From positions 2,087,588-2,115,224 of the forward strand of contig SSBO01000002.1 of the NCBI GenBank assembly GCA_005281725.1: a DNA stretch of 27,637 nucleotides. The letters run 5' to 3'. The DNA comes from Wuchereria bancrofti (Eukaryota; Nematoda; Chromadorea; Rhabditida; Onchocercidae). The position numbers and the translations under genes were made by a program. The notes under the pieces are model-generated. The model saw only the letters and a list, made by a program, of their open reading frames with translations, had not been told where the DNA came from and made no database searches. Positions 21,307 to 27,637 of this stretch are shown in pieces. The first letter of the stretch is position 1. The number at the start of each line of letters is the position of its first letter.

Positions 21307-24300
21307 CATCACGACAACTGCTACCTTCTAGTATGAAAGATATTTCTCAGCCAGAAGCAATGGTATCGAATGCAAGAAAAATTACTCTATTTGGGATTGT
21401 CATCACTTTTAGGTTACTGTTGAAAATTAATATTATTTTCAGATTAAATGAGTACTCTTTTTTTTGTTTCTTTCTATTTTTATTTTTCAATTATTCTACT
21501 AGCAGAAAATAATAAATCACTTATTTCAGATCAAAAAAATTACGGTTTATTGTGCTTTGTTGTGCGGTATTCGTTTTTTATATAACGTATGGTTTTCTTC
21601 AGGTTTGTTATCTAAATCTTTCGTATTCTTGAATTTATAGAAAAAGTCTTTCAATATTCATAAACTATCACTTTTTTCTTTTTCAGGAATTGTTGTTTAA
21701 AGTGGATGGTATGGAATTATATGGATGGCATTTAACACTGATTCAATTTTTGATCTATTCCATAATGGCGCAATTAGAAAGTATTTGTTGCGCTGTAATA
21801 AATCAACGGTAAACTATGGTATTTCTCTTATTTGTGCTTTTTTTAATTTTATAAAACTTTAATCAGAATTAGAAAGAGCTAAGAGAAAGCAACCATTTCC
21901 TATCTAAAATAATGATCATTTACTTTGGCTAATCCTTCTATTTATCTCATTGATAAATGTGATTATATTTTTATGTTTACATCATGTTCAGAGAACATGA
22001 ATGATTGATATTATTGTTTATTCTAGTAATGTAATAACAAGTAATAACAGCTTGTCAACCTGAATTTCCAGTTTAATTAAAATTTCATTTTTTTCTTCTG
22101 CGTTTGCAGTTATATTTTTATTAAAAACTAAATAGCATCTAATATTTTCATGTTTACATCATGTTCAGAGAAAACAGTTTTAAGTATAAAACATTACGTT
22201 GTAAATATGGAAAAAAGCATAGGAGCAATTAATTAGAATATAATTGTTTCAGAAGAAAAATTCCCATATACATTTACTTACAAATAGCAACATTTACGGT
22301 TGGTACGATGGGTTTCTCGAATGTTGCAGTAGGTTATTTGAACTATCCGACACAAGTAATCTTCAAATGTTGCAAATTGATACCTGTTTTAATTGGTGGA
22401 ATTATTATTCAAGGTAAAATCTTTTTTAAATTTAAATTTCCAGGTGATTTTTTTTTGTAGGTACACACATATGAGAATGTTAATTGATTTATGAATGACA
22501 AAAGTGAATATTACCTTGTGATTAAGTACATATAAAGATTCTTTTTCCAGGGAAGCAATACTCATGCATCGATTTTATAGCAGCATGTATGATGAGCTTT
22601 GGTCTTATTATTTTTATCCTAGCTGATAGTGTCGTATCTCCAATGTTTAATCCTTTTGGATATACGATGATTTCAATTGCTTTATTTTTTGATGCCATAA
22701 TTGGTAATATTCAAGAGAAATCATTGCATACTTATAGAGCTAGTAATAATGAAATGGTTAGTCTTTAATTTTACTTGCAATTTATTATTTCTCATAAAAA
22801 TAGACAAATCATATTTTCATAGTCTTTTGAGCAATGTTGAAACATTGAAAAATATTGTTCTGAAAGTTCAAAACAAAACCGAAATATAATGTTACGTGCT
22901 GTTCATTCCGGATCATCAATAACTTAACGTTTCAATCATAACTGTTCAATCAGTTAGTGTTATGAATAAAATTGATGCTCGGTTCAGAATATAGTTCATC
23001 TGTAATGAAATATGCTAACAGTAAGCATTGTCATTAAGCTAATTCGTAAGTTAAACTGTAAATGGATGATTAGTTAGAAAAGTATAGGTCTGTGATAATT
23101 TGTATTTGTCAATTTTGGATCAAATCGATGATTTCTAAGTCGTTGAATAATGTTGTCATGATTTTTACGTTTGGCTGTATTACGATTTATTTGTCTTATC
23201 CATTCCTACAGTTAAGAAAAGCATGCAAAGTGCAGGAATTAATTATGATTCCAAAAATATGAACTACAAAAGTGATGGTAAAGAATTTCTCTCACTATTT
23301 CATAATCATTGAGATATCTTTTAAAATATGGGAACATTAATTCCATTTGGGATAATTTCTGTGGAACAAATTTCAAAATTAGATTGATCTTTTCAGATTC
23401 TGTATTCGTATTCTATTGGATTTATCTATATTATGCTGGGATTAATAATTTATGGCAATTTTTTGGACGGGTTCTACTTTTTCTCTGCGGTTATTTTCTT
23501 TTTTCTAACATCTTTCATTTCATTTCTAAATTTCAAATGGGAAATGTCATGCTGTTTTTAAAAAGTTAAACTTGCACAATATTTTGTATGATGGTGTAAA
23601 TGCATTGAAATGATTTTTTTTTTCTCGAAAATAGAACCTAATAAGCCTTAGCTTGATATTTTTTAAGACATCGCTAGTGATAAAATGTCAGTCCCACTTA
23701 AAAGTTGCCAGCCAGCAGAGTATATTTCATATATTCGTCACAATATTTGAGAATTATAAAACAATAATATATAATTTACATATAAATATACAATATTACT
23801 AACATCACAGTTCTTGATGGACATATTTAATGAATTTGGATAAGCGTACATGAAAACATAAGCTTTTTGAAGTAAAAGCTAGTACATACACAGTATTTTT
23901 TATTTTAGTGAAAATACGGTAAATGTAATGATCGCTCATATGCCTTTTTTTTTTCATTTCTTAATTTTTTAGGATGATTCTTCCTAACATAACAAATATT
24001 AATATTGAATTTTTCAGCATCCATTGCAAACTTATGGTTACGGTACACTATTTTCCATATCTGGCTATTTTGGTCTTAGTGCAGTACTAAGCTTAGTACG
24101 TACCCAAGGAGTACTTACTGCTGTTACTGTAACAACCATTCGAAAAGCAGTTACAATCACTCTTTCATTCCTATTTTTTTCAAAACCATATGTTACGCAA
24201 TACTTATGGGGTGGTTTGCTAATATTAATAGCTATTTATCTTAATCTTTATAGTAAGAATCGAACAAGCTGGGAATTGATTATTAAGAATTTCATTCAAC

Positions 24301-24359
24301 ATTTACGTGCTACATATACTATAAACTATTCTAAGATTCCTTCTATCTATTCCATTTAA
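21282..24359 (+). CDS. pst-2: PAPS transporter of the Golgi (SLC35B3 type)
   Basis: Seven exons: 21282-21412, 21530-21602, 21687-21808, 22253-22413, 22551-22756, 23397-23489, 24018-24359. All phases fit, giving 375 aa (human SLC35B3 about 401). The protein is a multi-pass membrane carrier of the nucleotide-sugar transporter family. It should move 3'-phosphoadenosine 5'-phosphosulfate into the Golgi lumen for sulfation of glycans and proteins. Matches by recall: ELLFKVDGMELYGWHLTLIQ, TVGTMGFSNVAVGYLNYPTQ, VIFKCCKLIPVLIGG, IIGNIQEKSL, LYSYSIGFIYIMLGL, QTYGYGTLFSISGYFGLS, TAVTVTTIRKAVTI and SKPYVTQYLWGGLL. The fit is better to SLC35B3 than to SLC35B2. Start is at M21282 or M21303; the N-terminus is short and hydrophilic. 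Exon 6 is easily missed: its donor is the weak GCG|GTTATT, supported by phase and by alignment to the family. The C-terminus is longer than usual after LNLYSKN and basic. Confidence 0.92.
21973..22172 (+). repeat. 23-bp perfect direct repeat within a transporter intron
   Basis: The 23-bp unit beginning ATGTTTACATCATG and ending TTCAGAGAA occurs at 21973-21995 and 22150-22172. The upstream ATTTT is also shared, with one mismatch. The copies are 177 bp apart in the intron before exon 4. Confidence 0.88.
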
Positions 24360-24390
24360 ATTTTTCATGTATCATGGAAGTTATATTAGT

Positions 24391-24413
24391 GAGAGAGAGA
24401 GAGACAGAGAGAG
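24391..24413. repeat. GA microsatellite in the transporter 3' UTR
   Basis: GA dinucleotides interrupted by one CA, about 30 bases after the transporter stop and directly before AATAAA. Confidence 0.85.
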
Positions 24414-24414
24414 G

Positions 24415-24420
24415 AATAAA
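24415..24420 (+). terminator. Candidate polyadenylation signal AATAAA of the transporter gene
   Basis: Exact AATAAA 56 bases past the stop codon (24357-24359), at the expected distance for a short nematode 3' UTR. Confidence 0.6.
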
Positions 24421-25269
24421 AATAATTCACTTTTTCTTTTTTCGAAATTGCTTACGAATAATAGCATGATGGGATTTTTAACTGAATTCTATATTTTATT
24501 TATAAATGCAACACATCCTTCATCTCATCAGTAACGCCACACTTCTATAATAGATGGCGAAAAATACTGCTAATTTCTCATACGGATTAAAAATAAAAAT
24601 TCCAATAAATAAAATGCTATCATTTTGTTCAAAATGTTTCTGTCATTACTGTTATTTTAGTAGTAATGACCTTATTAAAACATCCTTAGCTCAGTGAATC
24701 AAACGAAATTTGTTAAGAGTAAATAAAATACATCACATAATACTTATTTTCCAGATTGAGATTAGATTGCAAAAAGTGTTCTAATATTGATCGTGCTTAT
24801 ATTGCTACTTGTTTTATAAATTATTTTGTGTATTTTTCTGTGCAAAGAAACTTGTCTCAAATACATTTTTGCATCTTAGCAGTGAGAGAGGATAGGAGAG
24901 TACTGATGTGTAACATAATCTTTTATCTCAAAAAAAGCCGACCAGCTAGGTTTTTTTTTTCCCAATAATTGATTTTTAGTATGCTGAAAGCATGAGTATC
25001 TGAGAAGTTCTGTTCAGCATACAAAGTCACGCCACTACCAGAAAATGTACTGGACAATCAGATAATTCCAGATAGTTCAACAAGACAAATTAGCAAAATT
25101 GAAAACTCAAGACTGGGCTAAATATCTTCCCATGAAAGTTAATGTCCTCGGAGATGCAAAAGTGAGAGCATCTTGAAACATGATTTGTCATTTGTATTTG
25201 TTGTTAATCTATTGTCACATAATAAATATAAATATTAAATTTACAATAAATATATTAAGTGGAACCAAT
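24421..25269. other. Intergenic region between the convergent transporter and calcipressin genes
   Basis: AT-rich. The transporter runs rightward and the calcipressin gene leftward, so both 3' UTRs should lie here. A frame at 24756-24968 (+) follows a TTTTCCAG acceptor but shows no recognisable protein. The only coding-like patch is the exon-like ORF at 25072-25176, listed separately. Confidence 0.55.
25072..25176 (+). other. Orphan terminal-exon-like ORF (34 aa)
   Basis: Behind an acceptor-like TAATTCCAG (ends 25071), 34 codons run to TGA at 25174-25176. The peptide looks protein-like: Lys/Gln-rich (IVQQDKLAKLKTQDWAKYLP), then MKVNVLGDAKVRAS. Another frame of the same patch is open behind a TGTTCAG acceptor at 25017 as far as TAA 25119-25121. 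Base composition is less AT-rich than the flanks. No family recognised. It may be a last exon, a decayed exon, or chance. Confidence 0.25.
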
Positions 25270-26826
25270 TCAGGTGTATTCTTTTCGTACAGATCGAGGT
25301 GTGTTTGGTGGTCGCGGCGTCTTGGGCATCATCGATTGAGCAGGCATAGAATTGCTTCCTTCCTCGTTCGCTGGATGTATCACAATTTTCGGTTTATGTT
25401 CATCACCTTCATACACCTAAAAATAATTTTGTTAATTTCTGCAATCTGATATGGTACTGTAACTTCAAATATTTCGGTGGAATAATCATTGGTAATAGAA
25501 ATCAATAAAGGAAAGGAAAGATGAACCTCGAAGGTATCATCAACAGTGAGTGCAGCAAGTTTTGCCATTAAATCAAAATTACACACAACGGGGGCCATCT
25601 CTTGACTTTGTTCCCAACCAACTGGTGGTGAAGCTGGTGGTGAGATCAAGAATTGTTTTTCCAGCGGTGGCAATTTCAATAACCCGTCATCACCTGCATC
25701 CCGCAATCGAATTCTCTGTAAAAATTCAAATAGACACCAAAAATTCTCAAATTGATTCATAGATTATATCAATATCAAAATGTTTGCTAAACTAGTGTAT
25801 GCAAAATTTGTCACGGAAGGCTGTAGTATAAAAGGTATTAAGTGTTTTATTACAAGGTATGAAAAATGAAAACAAATCTTCAAAAAAAGAACTGAACATT
25901 TGTCACAGCAATATAGGAGTAACAGCTCTACTACTCATATTTTTAAAAGTAAGTTAAGAAGGTATTTCCGTGTAGTGTAAACTAGAGTCAAGAAGACAAA
26001 AAACTGAAGTTTAATTTAACTAAATAAAGGGTTTCGATGACTGATTTCTTTTTAACGGACCTTTATTGTTGTGTGTCCTATTATGTAATTAAAAGGAAAT
26101 ATATTATAATGTAGCATCTAATGGTTCATTGAAGCATCAAACAAAATTTATACTTGAGCGAAAAATGATTTTAAAATGGTTCCATTGAATGATAAATGTT
26201 GCGTAAGCAACTTTGCAGCCGTTGCACTTTCTGGCTTCTCGAAAGTAATTCGAACCCGTCGAAAACTTCGTAGAAAATCAAAGTGACAGCCAGATTCAAT
26301 CTGCGTGAATAGGTCCGAGAAATTGGCTTTCTGTTGATCAACTGAAAATACCTAAAAAAAAATCAACTATTATCTTGTGATATACAAAGAAAGAAAATCA
26401 ATGAATGACTGCCATGTAAAACAGTGATAGAGACAGCAAATTAATAAATTGTATACAAATTCACCAAAAATACAGACATGCATTCTTATTAGAGTATAAA
26501 CATTATCAAATGATTAAACAATTTTAACCTATTAAACAATTCTGACCAGTATGTTAATTAGTTCTAGAAATTTTCATTAGTTGGCTAATACTTTCTTCGT
26601 CTATCATTCATTTCCTCAAATAATAGTCTTCCAATCAATTATTCTGACGTGAAAGAAAAAAAGAAAGAAAATATTTAAAAAAATGATAGAAATTTCAAAT
26701 TTCTAGATAATAAAGAAAAAAAAAAAGCGAAACCTCAAATGGTACATTGGTGACTATAATAGCATTTGGTAAATCTTCTTCACATTCGATATTCTGCAAC
26801 TTCTCATGCAAATCATCGGAAAGCAT
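25270..26826 (-). CDS. rcn-1: Calcipressin (regulator of calcineurin, RCAN)
   Basis: Four minus-strand exons, 5' to 3': 26826-26734, 26351-26154, 25715-25527, 25416-25270. All junctions are phase 0, giving 208 aa (RCAN proteins about 190-250). The protein binds calcineurin in the cytosol and tunes its phosphatase activity. An RRM-like fold is shown by NAIIVTNVP (21-29) and RSFRRVRITFEKPESA (59-74), ending FFAQ. The signature FLISPPASPPVGW (119-131) is complete, with both serines of the SPxxSP unit that are phosphorylated in other animals. PKIVIH (169-174) resembles a PxIxIT calcineurin-docking motif. A Pro/Arg-rich tail (PKTPRPPNTPRS) and KEYT close the protein. The start is the first in-frame ATG after TAA, but no convincing acceptor lies near it. 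A second first-exon-like segment lies upstream at 27348-27443. Confidence 0.92.
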
Positions 26827-26827
26827 T

Positions 26828-26842
26828 TCAAGTTAGCCCCAT
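26828..26842 (-). other. Four-codon upstream ORF before the calcipressin start
   Basis: On the minus strand ATG GGG CTA ACT TGA ends one base before the chosen start codon at 26826. If the transcript begins upstream of it, this minimal ORF could lower initiation or permit re-initiation at the main ATG. Confidence 0.35.
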
Positions 26843-27347
26843 GAACGTAATATATGCGTTCTCACTTCTCTTTTCATTTATTCTTCCAAAAAAAACCAAA
26901 ACTCAAAAAGGAAAATTTCACTTGAAAATAAATATGCAATATGTAAAAAAAATTTGATTCACGTAAAAAGTACTATCTTCAATCTTTCACCTAATATATC
27001 TTAGAAAATCACATTCAATTTCCATTATAAATTCAATGTGATATTCTTATTTCATTATCAAATTATTTCACTTATATTTTAATATATACTGATCAGATCT
27101 GTCCAAAAAAAAAAAAACTAGTCGAATATGCAAAGTTCAACTATTCTTATTCAAATTTTAATTTTCAAAATACAAATTTGCAAAAAAAAAAAACAAAAAA
27201 ATCTTTTTCCATTCCCTGAAAATAATTCTTCTAGAATATCGCCAATTCTGTAATGGGACAATGTTTACAGTAAAGAAGAAAATGAAAATAATCAATGATA
27301 TAAATGAATTCCTTGCCCATATCTCCATTCCACCCATAATCAATAAC
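26843..27347. other. Region between calcipressin exon 1 and the upstream exon-like segment
   Basis: Very AT-rich with A runs (27103-27117, 27182-27200). Probably a calcipressin intron, 5' UTR or promoter. The frame at 26766-26957 (+) is mostly antisense to exon 1 and low complexity. Confidence 0.5.
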
Positions 27348-27443
27348 TTCCCGCAGTCTAGGGACATACGCATCAATAAGAACCAAATGAGTGGGCAAAT
27401 CTTCCAAGCTTACATCATACGTTACCTTAATCTCAGGCAATTT
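27348..27443 (-). CDS. Candidate alternative first exon of calcipressin (partial)
   Basis: On the minus strand 32 codons read KLPEIKVTYD, VSLEDLPTHL, VLIDAYVPRLRE and end at a donor-like GAA|GTTATT in phase 0, the phase needed to join the calcipressin exon at 26351. The stretch SLEDLPTHLVLIDAYVPRLREV followed by that exon's VFSVDQQ resembles the LSDLPTSLFACSV...VF start of RCAN RRM domains, as does the ordinary first exon (EEDLPNAIIVTNVPFE). The GC content is higher than around it. Weak points: there is no in-frame ATG (TAA lies 12 bases upstream of the proposed exon edge), the acceptor GCAAAG is poor, and the donor is weak. It could belong to another gene or be a decayed duplicate. Confidence 0.4.
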
Positions 27444-27637
27444 CTTTGCGCCAATTTAAACTTATGGAAAAGTACAATGAACAAATTGCGCATTATCATT
27501 CGACCAATAAACAACTGAAAGAGTATGAATGAATGCATTGCATATTGAGCACTACAAACATACATCATAATGCATAGATGCGGAAAATTGGAAGACACGA
27601 AGACGACATATGCGCACATCGATGTATGTCGATTTGA
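27444..27637. other. Right end of the window, unassigned
   Basis: On the minus strand a good acceptor CTCTTTCAG (about 27520) is followed by a short frame beginning ATGATAATGCGC that runs to AAG|GTAACG at 27425. This could be a 5' exon of the calcipressin locus or of a gene continuing beyond the window. Not resolvable from here. Confidence 0.35.

Noticed and set aside
23309..23569. 86-codon ORF inside the transporter gene
   Set aside because: It is a different frame of exon 6; the true frame reads LYSYSIGFIYIMLGL and matches SLC35B3.
24756..24968. 70-codon ORF after a TTTTCCAG acceptor
   Set aside because: Cys- and Phe-rich peptide running into a T run; no clear donor, partner exon or family. 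Kept only as a remark in the intergenic entry.
25180..25762. Plus-strand ORFs opposite the calcipressin exons
   Set aside because: Antisense shadows; the minus-strand reading contains the diagnostic FLISPPASPPVGW.
1..27637. tRNA, rRNA, CRISPR, transposase or bacterial (Wolbachia-like) insertion
   Set aside because: Looked for on both strands; no cloverleaf, array, transposase motif or compact GC-shifted gene block was seen.

Overview
The window looks like nuclear DNA of a parasitic nematode, most likely a spirurid or filarial worm. It is very AT-rich, with long T and A runs. Its genes are split by short-to-medium introns with GT...AG ends and nematode-type TTTCAG/TTTTAG acceptors. Several start codons sit just behind an acceptor-like site with no matching upstream donor, as expected for spliced-leader trans-splicing. 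The four recognisable proteins are closest in form to the C. elegans gene set. There are no bacterial-type genes, CRISPR arrays, rRNA or tRNA genes that I can see. The species cannot be fixed from this window.

Layout. 1-4487: non-coding, rich in simple repeats. 4488-8033 (+): complete type II phosphatidylinositol-phosphate kinase (PIP4K2 / ppk-2), 10 exons, 412 aa. 9087-9266 (+): small unrecognised ORF. 9570-14450 (+): complete kinesin-II motor subunit of the KIF3A / KLP-20 type, 13 exons, 655 aa. 14451-16925: non-coding, with one orphan signal-peptide-like ORF. 16926-19190 (+): unrecognised multi-exon gene, perhaps a diverged beta-propeller-like protein, with two possible 3' structures. 19191-21281: non-coding, with diverged duplications. 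21282-24359 (+): complete PAPS transporter (SLC35B3 / pst-2), 7 exons, 375 aa. 24360-25269: non-coding apart from an exon-like ORF. 25270-26826 (-): calcipressin / RCAN (rcn-1), 4 exons, 208 aa. Behind it at about 27.35-27.44 kb is a second first-exon-like segment.

Functional reading. The genes are independent eukaryotic loci, not a dedicated system. They cover phosphoinositide signalling, ciliary transport, Golgi sulfation and calcineurin control. No previously undescribed system is obvious. The more unusual points are the candidate alternative first exon of the calcipressin gene, the alternative membrane-anchored end of the unknown gene, an antisense ORF across the first kinesin exon, a possible truncated kinesin isoform, and very short upstream ORFs at two start codons. 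All exon models were built by eye from splice signals, reading phase and recalled family similarity; none was checked by alignment software or RNA data.
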